Source: Kordiimonas gwangyangensis DSM 19435 = JCM 12864 (GTDB lineage: Bacteria; Pseudomonadota; Alphaproteobacteria; Sphingomonadales; Kordiimonadaceae). Taken from it: DNA of 64,000 nucleotides. The notes beneath the pieces are model-generated. The model did no database searches. It was not told the DNA's origin and saw only the letters and a list, made by a program, of their open reading frames with translations. The translations under genes were made by a program, and so were the position numbers. The first letter of the stretch is position 1. Each line of letters begins with the position of its first letter. Below, piece by piece: positions 50,624 to 59,305 of this stretch. The stretch spans positions 62,001 through 126,000 of the forward strand of contig NZ_AQXF01000001.1 of the NCBI RefSeq assembly GCF_000375545.1, in the 5' to 3' direction.

Positions 50624-52342
50624 ATGAGATATGTCCTGACAGTCTGGACACTGCTTTTTGCAGCACTACTGAGCGGCATCGTCGCTGCTGATGATGCGCC
50701 GATGATCACCTATGAAAGCGTGGGGCGCAGCTTCTATGCTGAGCAACCGGAGGCCGGTTCCAAGCGTCTTCAGGACCTAGCCGCAACCATCAAGGCGGCA
50801 GCCGAGGATGATGGCACGCTCAGGCAGGAGCTGATTGCAAACAAAGACGAACTCCCGCCGCCTATTCTCTATCTGCTTGCTGAACTGACATTCCCGCATG
50901 ACCCGGCTGAGGCGGTACAGTGGTACTGGCTGGGCCATATCCGCGCACGTCTGGATGCAGTGCTATGTGCGGATACCACTGCGGCACAAGGCGTGCTTTA
51001 CCTGCCCGGTTTTGCGCGGTCGGTATATGCATATACGCAAGCCAACCCAAAAGAAGCCGGTGAAATTGGCCTTCAGGTAATGGCGCGGGATGATCTCAAA
51101 GCCAGCAAGGCATCGCCGATGTGGATTTGCGCACACGGTGTGAAGGCCATGAACAAGGCCGTGCAGAAACACTTGGGCGCAAACCCGGCAATTCCGGCAC
51201 CCAAGGAAACACCATGGCTCAACGAGAAAGAAAAAGTCGTTGAGCTTTATGCCCAAATTCTGGATGGCAGCCGCGAGATGTTTGAAAAGCTCACGCAGCC
51301 CACTGACGAACAGCTGACCATGAAGCTTATGGACGCACCCACTGTGCCAGGCACCGAGGGGCGCAACATTCGTAATGTCTTCTGGTCACTTCAGGATGAC
51401 ATCCTGCTCATTGAGGAATTCAAGTTCACGGAGCCTGCTCACCTTTTGCTCGCAACCGGTGACGGCGTTGAAACGCTGCAGACCGACCTTTATGCCTCGA
51501 CTTTCTGCCTTGCCGGCAACTTCATGTCCTACCAGCCAAACGACGAGGTGAAGGTGCAGCCATACACCCACAAAGGGCCAAGGGAACTGCGTATCAAGGA
51601 AGGCAGCTTCAAAGGCAAGGGCCGCATCTACAGCATTGAATATTCTGACCGCGACGTTTCACGCGGCGGTTTCCACATGCGCCCGGCTGAGACCCCAATC
51701 TTCTCCCGTATCGGCCAAAGCTCGCTCACCTGCCAGTGGATCAAGACCCCGGACGACGGCAACGTTCCTCTGAACGCCAATTACCTGATGGACCTGGGCG
51801 ACGGGCGCGGCTACCTGGAATCGGTCGATGGCGGCACCTATCTGCACACCTCGCTTGACGGCAAAGCGGTTCAGATTTCAGACACAAAGTTCCCACTGCG
51901 CTGCATGAAATACGTGCCGTTCCTTGATGCGATTCAAATGGTCGCTTGCCCGCAGTTCTATGTGGGCAGGAATGGTGATGCCATAAACCGGGACCTGATG
52001 AATGTCTCGCTCTTGCGCTTGACGGGCGGTGAGCCCGAGATTGAAACCCGGCCCTTTAGTGAAATACCCGGCGAGCGCGGCGCGACACAAACACTGCTGA
52101 CCAAACGCGGTGTCGTCAGGCTGATGCCGCGCCGCAATACAGTGGTAGGCGACAAACCGGGCGGGCTTTACCTTCTGGAGAACAACGACTGGGTGAAGAT
52201 TTGGGAGGGCTATCCGCTTACGGGGGATGTCAGCGCGACCGGGTGCAAAATCGCTTTCACAAGCGTTTCGCACCCTAATCGCATGTACCAGCCCAAAGAA
52301 GTCAGAACCATTGACCTCTGTGAAAGCTGGGAAGAACGCTAA
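50624..52342 (+). CDS. Exported protein of unknown function
   Basis: 572 residues with a signal peptide (LTVWTLLFAALLSGIVA). I do not recognise the family. The first about 180 residues are helical (KRLQDLAATIKAAAEDDGTL, YLLAELTFPHDPAEAVQWYWLGHI, resembling Sel1-like units), and the remainder is beta-rich with paired Cys (CLAGNFMS, SLTCQWI, LRCMKYV, VACPQFYVG, TGCKIAF, DLCESW). It could be a propeller-like binding protein. It is convergent with the deacylase gene, with six bases between the stops. Confidence 0.7.
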   Translation: MRYVLTVWTLLFAALLSGIVAADDAPMITYESVGRSFYAEQPEAGSKRLQDLAATIKAAAEDDGTLRQELIANKDELPPPILYLLAELTFPHDPAEAVQWYWLGHIRARLDAVLCADTTAAQGVLYLPGFARSVYAYTQANPKEAGEIGLQVMARDDLKASKASPMWICAHGVKAMNKAVQKHLGANPAIPAPKETPWLNEKEKVVELYAQILDGSREMFEKLTQPTDEQLTMKLMDAPTVPGTEGRNIRNVFWSLQDDILLIEEFKFTEPAHLLLATGDGVETLQTDLYASTFCLAGNFMSYQPNDEVKVQPYTHKGPRELRIKEGSFKGKGRIYSIEYSDRDVSRGGFHMRPAETPIFSRIGQSSLTCQWIKTPDDGNVPLNANYLMDLGDGRGYLESVDGGTYLHTSLDGKAVQISDTKFPLRCMKYVPFLDAIQMVACPQFYVGRNGDAINRDLMNVSLLRLTGGEPEIETRPFSEIPGERGATQTLLTKRGVVRLMPRRNTVVGDKPGGLYLLENNDWVKIWEGYPLTGDVSATGCKIAFTSVSHPNRMYQPKEVRTIDLCESWEER

Positions 52343-52348
52343 CCCGGG

Positions 52349-54079
52349 TTATTCGGTGCAGGCACCGCCGTCTGGCCAGCCGGTCCAGCCGCGACCTTTG
52401 ACCGCGCGGCCCGGTTTGGCACCGGTGTGTTCGCCGCCCTTCACCACCTGCTCACCGTTGATGAACACGTCCCGCACGCCCGTGGAATACTGGTGCGGTT
52501 TTTCATAGGTTGAATGGTCCTGAATGGTGGCCGCGTCAAACACCACAATGTCGGCATATTGGCCTTCGGCAAGTGTGCCCCGGTCCTTGATTCCAAGGTT
52601 ACCTGCCGGGAATGCAGTCAGGCGGTGCACCGCGCTTTCAAGCGTGGTTGCGCCTTCGTCGCGCACATATTTGCCAAGCAGGCGGGCGAAATTACCGTAG
52701 GCGCGCGGGTGCGTGGCGGATTTGAGGAACACACCTTCGGTCGCTGGCGCACCGCCGTCTGAGCCGAAGCTCATCCACGGCAGGCCAACGGCGCGTTTCA
52801 CATTCTCTTCCTTCATCAGGAAATAGGCCACACCCACGCGGCTGCCATCCTCAATCACGAGGTCCATCGCTGTTTCTTCCGGGCTGGTGCCGCGTTCAGC
52901 GGCGACCTCGGCCAGTGTCATGCCGGTGTATTTTTTCAGCTCCGGGTTCTTGAAACCCATCAGGAGCGCTTTGTCGGCCCCGCCAGCGTCGGCATAAAGG
53001 TTCTCCCAACCGTCGCCGGGGTGTTTCATCTCTTCCGCGACACGGGCACGGATTTCCGGGTCCTGCAGTCGTTCGCGCCATTTCTCATAGCCGCCCGCTT
53101 GCACCCATGTGGGCATGGCCGCATCAAGGCCGGTGGCGCCGGCCGCATAGGTATACATGTCAGCGGTGATTTTCAGGCCCTCGGCCCGCGCCGCTTCAAC
53201 GCGCTCAATCGCGCCGTCGATCTTGTCCCAGTTGTCCTTACCGCCTTGTTTGAAGTGGTAAATCTCGGCTGGTGCGCCGCTTTCGCGCGAAATGGTGATC
53301 AGCTCATCAATCGCCTCCAGGAGCTTTCCGCCTTCCGAGCGCATATGGCTGATATACATGCCGCCGCATTTGGCGGCTTCTGTCGTCAGCGCGATCAGCT
53401 CGTCAGTTTCAGCGAAGGTGCCGGGTGCGTAAATCAGCGACGAGCCAACGCCCATCGCGCCGTCCTTCATGGCGGCGCGCACAAGCGCGCGCATGGCGTC
53501 AAGCTGTTCGGGCGTCGGGTCAACATCGTCTTCGCCCAGTTCATGCACGCGGATGGTCTCAGCGCCCACGAAGGATGCGATGTTGGGGCTGATGCCCTTC
53601 ATTTCCATATGCGCGAAATATTCACCCAGCGATGTCCACTCAATGGGGAATTTGATATCGCCCTGCAGGTCAATGTAGGTTTGTTTCATAGCGTCGTTGA
53701 GCGGCCCCATGGAAGAGCCTTCGCCCATCACCTCAAGGGTGACGCCCTGCAGCACGTCAGACATGCCGCGGCCATCCTCCATCAGGCTGAACGGTGCCCA
53801 AGACAGCATATTGATAAAACCGGGTGTCACGGTCATGCCGGTGGCATCCAGTTCACGCAAGGCTTTCGCGTCGCTGGTGCCGCGCGTTACTGCAACGATA
53901 CGGTCACCGTCAACGACCACGTCGCCCGTAAATCCCGGTGTGCCGGTGCCGTCCACAATGGTGCCACCGCGGATAATAAGTTCATGTACAGCTGGTGCGG
54001 CAGGCTCATCCTTTTTTTCGCATGCGACAAGTGCTGTTGTCAGCATCGCGACAGACAGCAGGTGTTTGAAAGATTTCAT
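52349..54079 (-). CDS. N-acyl-D-amino-acid deacylase family lipoprotein (amidohydrolase)
   Basis: 576 residues from the ATG at 54079, with AGGGGGAA upstream; the longer frame is rejected. The lipobox is LVAC in MLTTALVACEKK. The amidohydrolase core follows the D-aminoacylase pattern (ELIIRGGTIVDGTGTPGFTGDVVVDGDRI, GVTLEVMGEGSSMGP, MYISHMRSEGGKLLEA, IYHFKQGG, FGSDGGAPATEG, PAGNLGIKDRGTLAEGQYADIVVFD). The HxH metal motif normally found after GF(I/V)D is absent: PGFINMLSWAP. The cysteine of GNCG is also replaced (GEGSS). It should hydrolyse N-acyl-D-amino acids or related amides in the periplasm, possibly with altered metal use. Confidence 0.85.
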   Translation of the reverse strand: MKSFKHLLSVAMLTTALVACEKKDEPAAPAVHELIIRGGTIVDGTGTPGFTGDVVVDGDRIVAVTRGTSDAKALRELDATGMTVTPGFINMLSWAPFSLMEDGRGMSDVLQGVTLEVMGEGSSMGPLNDAMKQTYIDLQGDIKFPIEWTSLGEYFAHMEMKGISPNIASFVGAETIRVHELGEDDVDPTPEQLDAMRALVRAAMKDGAMGVGSSLIYAPGTFAETDELIALTTEAAKCGGMYISHMRSEGGKLLEAIDELITISRESGAPAEIYHFKQGGKDNWDKIDGAIERVEAARAEGLKITADMYTYAAGATGLDAAMPTWVQAGGYEKWRERLQDPEIRARVAEEMKHPGDGWENLYADAGGADKALLMGFKNPELKKYTGMTLAEVAAERGTSPEETAMDLVIEDGSRVGVAYFLMKEENVKRAVGLPWMSFGSDGGAPATEGVFLKSATHPRAYGNFARLLGKYVRDEGATTLESAVHRLTAFPAGNLGIKDRGTLAEGQYADIVVFDAATIQDHSTYEKPHQYSTGVRDVFINGEQVVKGGEHTGAKPGRAVKGRGWTGWPDGGACTE

Positions 54080-54236
54080 CTTTTCCCCCTTGATCGGTTG
54101 GTGATCCCGCCGCCTTGACCATAGGCCAGAAAGAGGGTGCTGTATAGCGTGGATTGGGTTGAAAAACCGGCCGAAAATCCCTACATATGTTGCAGGCGCA
54201 ATAAGAACTGAAAAAATAAAGTTGGAGAGAAGGACA

Positions 54237-54545
54237 ATGAACCCGATGCGGAAGCATTTGGCTCGCCTTTGCGCGCCGATGGCTGGCATTTTCATGCTGG
54301 CTGCAACCCCCACCCTCGCCTTTGCTGATGCGCCCACCGGTGCACCCATCAAGGCAAGCGAAAACAACACGCAGGACTGCAAGCTCCGCCTTGTCGGTCG
54401 CCCGCCATACAAGCGCAATCTGCGCATGTGTGACGAAGCACCTGCCGTCAAGCTGATGGCGGAAGATGACCAGTGCACGACGGAAGACCAGCAGAACCGT
54501 AGCCGTCCGCCCTATAAGCGCGACTGCGCACAGTTGGCTGACTAA
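54237..54545 (+). CDS. Small exported protein with duplicated RPPYKR motif
   Basis: 102 residues from the ATG at 54237, which has GAGAGAAGGA upstream. A signal peptide (about 10-31, LAATPTLAFADA) leaves about 70 residues with four Cys in two similar units: DCKLRLVGRPPYKRNLRMC and QCTTEDQQNRSRPPYKRDC. I know no family with this motif. The two RPPYKR units with flanking Cys suggest a disulfide-linked repeat. It is divergent from the deacylase gene, 157 bases apart. Confidence 0.75.
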   Translation: MNPMRKHLARLCAPMAGIFMLAATPTLAFADAPTGAPIKASENNTQDCKLRLVGRPPYKRNLRMCDEAPAVKLMAEDDQCTTEDQQNRSRPPYKRDCAQLAD

Positions 54546-54568
54546 CGCCCTGCAAGTTGACTGAAAGC

Positions 54569-54615
54569 AGGCAGACATGCGGGGCGAGGGAATACATCCC
54601 ACCCGCCCCGCGTGC
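54569..54615. terminator. Imperfect hairpin between convergent genes
   Basis: TGCGGGGCG and CGCCCCGCG pair at the core with AGGCA and TGCCT adding an outer stem after a small bulge. It is followed by TACTCTTC, so it probably ends the small-protein transcript, with the aminotransferase stop 30 bases further. Confidence 0.4.
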
Positions 54616-54646
54616 CTACTCTTCACCATGCCAACTTCTAGGTCGC

Positions 54647-56023
54647 TCAGGCCGCCTTGCGCATGTCCGCCATCGTGCGGTCAAGGCTTTCCACCAGCAC
54701 ATTTGCGAGCGTATCAACCTCCTGCCGGGTGATAATGAGCGGCGGGCTTGCCACCATTGACTGGCCCACAGCCCGCATGATCAGCCCCCCTTCAAGGCAG
54801 TGGTCACGGCAGCGCACCGCCACGGCCTCCGCGGGATCATACAGCTCACCCGTCGTCTTGTTCTTCACCAGTTGCACACCGGCAAGCAAGCCCTCACCCC
54901 GGACTTCCGCCACCAGCGGATGGTCAGCGAGCGCATCTTCAAGCCGGGCGCGGAAATAGGGCGCGATGTCATCGCGCACGCGCTCGATGATCTTCTCGTC
55001 CTTCATGAGCTGGATGTTGGCAAGCGCCACAGCGCAGGAAACCGGATGGCCCGAATAGGTAAAGCCGTGCGAGAAGACGCCGCCCTTATAAAGCGTGTTA
55101 TGGACCCGGTCGCTGATCGCCACCGCCGCGATGGGCAGGTAGCCGGATGACAGCCCTTTCGCCATGGGCATGAGGTCAGGCTCAATGCCGTAGAACTGGC
55201 TGCCGAACCATTCACCAAGGCGGCCAAAACCGCAGATCACTTCATCCGCCACCAGAAGCACATCGTATTTTTTACAGATGCGCTGGATTTCCGGCCAGTA
55301 GGTTGAGGGTGGCTCAATCACGCCGCCCGCGCCCTGAACCGGCTCCGCCACAAAAGCAGCGACACGGTCAGCACCGAGCGCGAGGATCTTGTCCTCAAGC
55401 GCGCGGGCGGCCTTGAGGCCAAATTCCTCCGGCGTCATATCACGGCCATTCGCCCACCAGTGCGGGTGCATGATGTGCTCAAAATTCGGCAGGGTTGAAT
55501 TGCCCATGTCATGCATGGCCTGCATGCCGCCAAGTGCAGTGGCCGCCAGCGTGCTGCCATGGTAGCCAAGCGTGCGGCCAATAAAAATGTTCTTCTCCGG
55601 CTGGCCCTCGGTGGCCCAGAAATGGCGCACGATGCGGATGATGCTGTCATTCGCCTCAGAACCCGAATTGGTGAAGAAGAAATGGTTGAGGCCCGCTGGT
55701 GTCAGTTCCGCCAGCACGCGCGAAAGTTCGATCTGCGGCGGCGTCGCGCTTTGGAAGAAGACGTTATAGTAGGCCAGTTCGCTCATCTGCGCGTGAGAAG
55801 CCTCAATCAGCGCCTTGCGGCCATAGCCCACATTCACGCACCAAAGGCCGGCCATACCGTCAAGGATTTTGCGGCCATCTGCGTCCCATACGTGGGAGCC
55901 TTCGGCGCGGGTCACCACAAGGGGGGCTTTCGCGTCAAAATACTTGGGGTCGGTGAAAGGGTGCAGGTGGTGCGCCACATCGAGCGCCTGCCACTCCTTC
56001 GAATTTCTCTCCACTTTCGGCAT
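54647..56023 (-). CDS. Class III omega-aminotransferase
   Basis: 458 residues. Fold type I PLP enzyme: WDADGRKILDGMAGLWCVNVGYG, FFTNSGSEANDSIIRIVRHFW, GRTLGYHGSTLAATALGG, FVAEPVQGAGGVIEPP, LLVADEVICGFGRLGEWFG, and the PLP Lys in MPMAKGLSSGYLPIAAVAIS. FTYSGHPVSCAVALANI follows. This resembles putrescine/beta-alanine-type pyruvate or alpha-ketoglutarate transaminases. It is behind the PaiB-like gene on the same strand, separated by 112 bases, and may share regulation with it, which would suit polyamine use. The substrate is inference. Confidence 0.9.
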   Translation of the reverse strand: MPKVERNSKEWQALDVAHHLHPFTDPKYFDAKAPLVVTRAEGSHVWDADGRKILDGMAGLWCVNVGYGRKALIEASHAQMSELAYYNVFFQSATPPQIELSRVLAELTPAGLNHFFFTNSGSEANDSIIRIVRHFWATEGQPEKNIFIGRTLGYHGSTLAATALGGMQAMHDMGNSTLPNFEHIMHPHWWANGRDMTPEEFGLKAARALEDKILALGADRVAAFVAEPVQGAGGVIEPPSTYWPEIQRICKKYDVLLVADEVICGFGRLGEWFGSQFYGIEPDLMPMAKGLSSGYLPIAAVAISDRVHNTLYKGGVFSHGFTYSGHPVSCAVALANIQLMKDEKIIERVRDDIAPYFRARLEDALADHPLVAEVRGEGLLAGVQLVKNKTTGELYDPAEAVAVRCRDHCLEGGLIMRAVGQSMVASPPLIITRQEVDTLANVLVESLDRTMADMRKAA

Positions 56024-56135
56024 GTGCCGCTCCCTTCTCTTTTCCTTATTTGCCCTGATGGTATGTGTGCGGGGGGTGTGCGCGGAAGGTGCGAAGCAGG
56101 CATAAGGCGGTGACCAGAACGCACCGCGCCCGTGC

Positions 56136-56852
56136 CTAGCTGCCTACGCGGTCCAGGTTCGCCTGCATCAGCTTGGCAATATGGCGGCTGCCCGCGCTGT
56201 CCTGTGCCCGAAGGCCAGCGATGATGCTGGCCATGTCCCCGCGCGCCTTTTCCTGATTGAGGCGGGCGATACCCTCAATGTGCGTGACCTCAAAATGGAA
56301 GGCCTGCACCATGGTGAGGTAACGTTCCATCTGCGCTTCACTGAGGCTTGCCATCGACCATGCTTCCTCACCGGGCGCGAGCGGGGTGATGGCCTCGAGA
56401 TGGTCGGTGGTACGCGCGAGGATGAGGGCAGTCTCTCCCGCGTCCAACACGGGCACAAAACGCCCCCTGACCGTTACGGATACGTAACTATATGTGGCCG
56501 CCGTATTGTTGACCCTGAACCAGCGCGGGGAAATATAAGCCCCCGGGCTTTCAAAGCGCAGCAGCGCATCCGCGCCCGCGCGAATAACCGCCGCCAGCGT
56601 ATTGCGCCCGGCGATATGGCCCGACAGGCCCCGCCCCGCGCCCACAGTGCCGCGCGCATGAATGAAGGGCGCGGTCGTCACATGCATGTCGCCGTCATGC
56701 GTGGTGAACACCTGCGCCACGGGGTGCGCGGCGATATAGTCATATAGCGCGCCCTCATCCGCGAATTCATAGTGCGCGGGCACAAAGCCCTGTCTGCCCA
56801 CATCATCCCACGTACGCGCAAGCGCTGTTGGCTCATTGTCACCACTACCCAT
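56136..56852 (-). CDS. PaiB-family FMN-binding protein
   Basis: 238 residues from the ATG at 56852 with AGGGAAAGGGC before it; the longer frame is rejected. The FMN-binding split-barrel pattern is VPAHYEFADEGALYDYIAAHP, FTTHDGDMHVTTAPFIHARG, LSGHIAGRNTLAAV, FESPGAYISPRWF, NNTAATYSYVSVTVRGRF, then a C-terminal helical tail with SIIAGLRAQD and IAKLMQ. PaiB proteins are linked to regulation of polyamine or acetyltransferase pathways. It lies divergent from the TetR gene and its promoter must overlap the same 182-base interval, so TetR may control it too. Confidence 0.85.
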   Translation of the reverse strand: MGSGDNEPTALARTWDDVGRQGFVPAHYEFADEGALYDYIAAHPVAQVFTTHDGDMHVTTAPFIHARGTVGAGRGLSGHIAGRNTLAAVIRAGADALLRFESPGAYISPRWFRVNNTAATYSYVSVTVRGRFVPVLDAGETALILARTTDHLEAITPLAPGEEAWSMASLSEAQMERYLTMVQAFHFEVTHIEGIARLNQEKARGDMASIIAGLRAQDSAGSRHIAKLMQANLDRVGS

Positions 56853-56971
56853 ATTCAAGCCCTTTCCCTGACCAGTTTGCATGAACATGCCAAGGCCCAT
56901 GCGGCGGCGGGAGAGGCCAAGCACGCGCCGGGTGGTGATGCCGGTGCACCGGGTGTGGTTTTTTTTTGCGC

Positions 56972-57000
56972 TTGACGATTTTAGACCACTGGTCTAATTT
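56972..57000 (+). promoter_or_regulatory. tetR promoter with embedded palindromic operator
   Basis: TTGACG at 56972-56977 and TAATTT at 56995-57000 are separated by 17 bases, a good sigma-70-type spacing. The spacer contains the perfect 8-1-8 palindrome TTAGACCACTGGTCTAA (56981-56997), typical of a TetR operator. Binding there would block RNA polymerase, so the downstream tetR/DUF4336 unit is probably autorepressed; the divergent PaiB-like gene may also be affected. Confidence 0.7.
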
Positions 57001-57034
57001 ACAAAAAACGGCCCGAGAAAACGACAGCGACCCT

Positions 57035-57700
57035 ATGGCAAATAAAGCCAATCCCACAGAGAGAGCAGAAGCCGCCCGCAGGCGGCTTCTGGCGCTGTCG
57101 GCGGAGAAGGCAGCCAAACTATTGGACCCCGCCACCGAAGAATTCAGCACCCATGGTTACACCGGCGCGTCCCTCAACCGCATTCTGGCGAGCGCGGGCA
57201 TGAGCAAGGGACAGGCCTACTATTATGTGACCGGCAAGGCGGACCTTTACCTCGCCGCCTGCGAACGCGCGTTCGCCCCGATTGCCGAGGTTGCGGGCCC
57301 TGTGCCGGGCACCCTGCCTGACGCCGCCACCTTCTGGCTTGAAGTGATGGGCCTGATTGAAAAAATGTCAGTGCTTGGACAGGAGACCGGCCCCATATCG
57401 GACCTTGGCCGCACCGTGTACGAGAGCCCGGAAAGTGAGGCGGCGCTTGCCCCCCTCATCAAGCGGGTTGAGGCCTACCTGACCGACTGGATCAAACTTG
57501 GCCAGCGTTCAGGTGCCGTGCGTACTGACCTGCCGGACGAGCTGTTGCAAACATCCCTTCTGGGACTTCTGAGTGTAATGGACCGCTGGTTCAGCAAAAA
57601 CTGCGAGGACTATTCGCGGCCGCAGCTTGAAGCCATGAACCGCGCCGCCTTCCAGATGCTGCGCGCCGCCGCCAGCCCGCCGGACGTGAGCAATGCTTGA
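57035..57700 (+). CDS. TetR/AcrR family transcriptional regulator
   Basis: 221 residues from the ATG at 57035. The HTH lies at about 28-75 (LLDPATEEFSTHGYTGASLNRILASAGMSKGQAYYYVTGKADLYLAAC) and the helical ligand domain follows, with SVMDRWFSKNCEDYSRPQLEAMNRAAFQMLR near the end. Its promoter contains a perfect palindrome. Its end overlaps the DUF4336 gene by 8 bases, so the two are cotranscribed, and a ligand linked to the DUF4336 protein is possible. It is divergent from the PaiB-like gene. Confidence 0.9.
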   Translation: MANKANPTERAEAARRRLLALSAEKAAKLLDPATEEFSTHGYTGASLNRILASAGMSKGQAYYYVTGKADLYLAACERAFAPIAEVAGPVPGTLPDAATFWLEVMGLIEKMSVLGQETGPISDLGRTVYESPESEAALAPLIKRVEAYLTDWIKLGQRSGAVRTDLPDELLQTSLLGLLSVMDRWFSKNCEDYSRPQLEAMNRAAFQMLRAAASPPDVSNA

Positions 57701-58391
57701 ACAGGTAGACGACAACATCTGGATTGCCGAGGGCACCTGCGTGGACTTCCATGGCCTGCCCTATCCCACCCGCAGCGTGGTGGTGCGCCTGTCAGGCGGG
57801 AGGCTTTGGATATGGTCACCCATCGCGCTGACAACCGAGCTTCAGGCCGCGGTTGAGGCGCTGGGCACCGTGGGCTGGCTCATCAGCCCCAATAAAATCC
57901 ACCACCTGTTTCTTGGTGACTGGAAAGCCGCTTACCCCGGCGCGGAGATTTGGGGCCCACGCTCCACGGCGGAAAAACGAACTGACCTGCCGTTCACCGG
58001 CACGCTGGATGATGGCATGCCGGAAGCATGGCACGGCACGTTTGAGATGGCGCACATGCAAGGCTCACTCGTCATGGACGAGTTGGTGTTCTTCCACCAG
58101 CCCAGCCGCACCACCATCCTTGCCGACCTGTCGGAAAACTTCAGTGACGACTTCCTGCGCAAGAACTGGAAACCATGGCAGCGCTGGCTGGCGCGCGTTG
58201 CGGGCGTGGTGGAAGGCAAGGCCAAAACCCCACTCGACTGGCGCATGAGCTTCTGGCAGCGCAGCAAAGCCCGCCGCGCGCGGGACGTGATTTTAAGCTG
58301 GCAGACAGAGCGCGTGATCATGGCGCACGGCACCTGGCAGCGTGAAGGCGGCCAGGCGTTCCTGAGGCGCGTACTGTCGTGGCTCGACTAA
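57693..58391 (+). CDS. DUF4336 family protein (metallo-beta-lactamase-like)
   Basis: 232 residues. The pattern follows DUF4336 proteins: NIWIAEGTCVDFHGLPYPTRSVVVRLSGGRLWIWSPIAL, VGWLISPNKIHHLFLGDWKAAYPGAEIWGPRST, VFFHQPSRTTILADLSENF and VIMAHGTWQREGG. It resembles a metallo-beta-lactamase fold with a reduced set of metal His (IHHLF, AHG). The reaction is unknown. The start overlaps tetR by 8 bases. The convergent cyclase gene overlaps its stop by 4 bases. Confidence 0.8.
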   Translation: MLEQVDDNIWIAEGTCVDFHGLPYPTRSVVVRLSGGRLWIWSPIALTTELQAAVEALGTVGWLISPNKIHHLFLGDWKAAYPGAEIWGPRSTAEKRTDLPFTGTLDDGMPEAWHGTFEMAHMQGSLVMDELVFFHQPSRTTILADLSENFSDDFLRKNWKPWQRWLARVAGVVEGKAKTPLDWRMSFWQRSKARRARDVILSWQTERVIMAHGTWQREGGQAFLRRVLSWLD

Positions 58392-59305
58392 GCCGAAGCC
58401 GCCGCTTCATCCGTGATGATCGCATGTGCGCGCACAGGGAAGGTGCCCATGCCCTTCACCTTGGGCGGTGCGGCGAAGAAGCTGAACCCCTCAAGCGGTA
58501 GTGCATCAAGCCCGGTCATATGTTCCACAATCGGGATACCGGCACCGAGTAGCGTGGTATGCACCGGGCGTGTGCCACCTGACGTATCGTCGATATTCAG
58601 GCTTTCGATGCCCACCAGCGCCGCGCCTTGGTCACGCAGGTATTTGGCCGCCGCTTCGGTGAGGAACGGGTGGCCCTCATAATATTGGTCCGTGCGCCAG
58701 TGGCGGGACCAGCCGGTTTCAACCAGCACCGCGCGGCCTTTCACATCGGTCGCGGCAAAGCTCATCCAGTCGATCGCGCGGCCTTCCATGCCGGAAAGAC
58801 GCACCACCACGCCCGGCAGGCCGGAGACCCGGTGCACGCCAACGGCGGCAAGGTCGTCACCGTCCTTGAAGCGGTGAAACGGGGTGTCGATATAGGTGCC
58901 GGTGTTGCTGACCATATCAATACGGCCGAAGTGAAACTCCGTCCCCTCCTCATAAAGCCCGGCAGACTGCGCGTGGCTCATATGGTCGCAAATGTGCGGC
59001 GCGGGAATGCCTTTGTAGGTGACCATACCGTCTTCAATAGTATGGCTGAGGTCAATATGGCGCGGGCGGGCTTTCGTTTGTGTGCCCACGGCCTCGCCGC
59101 GTTTGTGCGCTTCCTCAATGATGCGTTTGTTGAGGATACGCACCTCCCTCACCATCAACAGGCGCAGGTCCGCAATGATATAGGCGGCAAGCGCGTCGTC
59201 ACTGATGTCGTCACCATCAATATCAAGGCGGAAACCTTGCCCCTGAATGCCGCCGCCGTTTGAAAAATCCACCTCAAAGTCGAAACAAACCCGCTTGTCT
59301 GTCAT
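58388..59305 (-). CDS. Cyclase-family protein (kynurenine formamidase/isatin hydrolase-like) with altered metal motif
   Basis: 305 residues from the ATG at 59305, with GGAGACAGGG upstream. The cyclase core is RHIDLSHTIEDGMVTYKGIPAPHICDHM, then SNTGTYIDTPFHRFKDGDDLA and AVLVETGWSRHW, GIESLNIDDTSGG and GFSFFAAPPKVKGMGTFPVRA. The usual HxGTHxDxPxH is NTGTYIDTPFH here: two metal His are Asn and Tyr. The Asp and last His remain. It may hydrolyse an amide or lactam, or be a variant with a changed metal site. Its start overlaps the end of the CGNR gene by 32 bases, indicating one operon. Confidence 0.85.
   Translation of the reverse strand: MTDKRVCFDFEVDFSNGGGIQGQGFRLDIDGDDISDDALAAYIIADLRLLMVREVRILNKRIIEEAHKRGEAVGTQTKARPRHIDLSHTIEDGMVTYKGIPAPHICDHMSHAQSAGLYEEGTEFHFGRIDMVSNTGTYIDTPFHRFKDGDDLAAVGVHRVSGLPGVVVRLSGMEGRAIDWMSFAATDVKGRAVLVETGWSRHWRTDQYYEGHPFLTEAAAKYLRDQGAALVGIESLNIDDTSGGTRPVHTTLLGAGIPIVEHMTGLDALPLEGFSFFAAPPKVKGMGTFPVRAHAIITDEAAASA

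Noticed and set aside
53021-54118. A 365-residue plus-strand frame opposite the deacylase
   Set aside because: Composition is that of an antisense shadow and the deacylase frame has clear family motifs.
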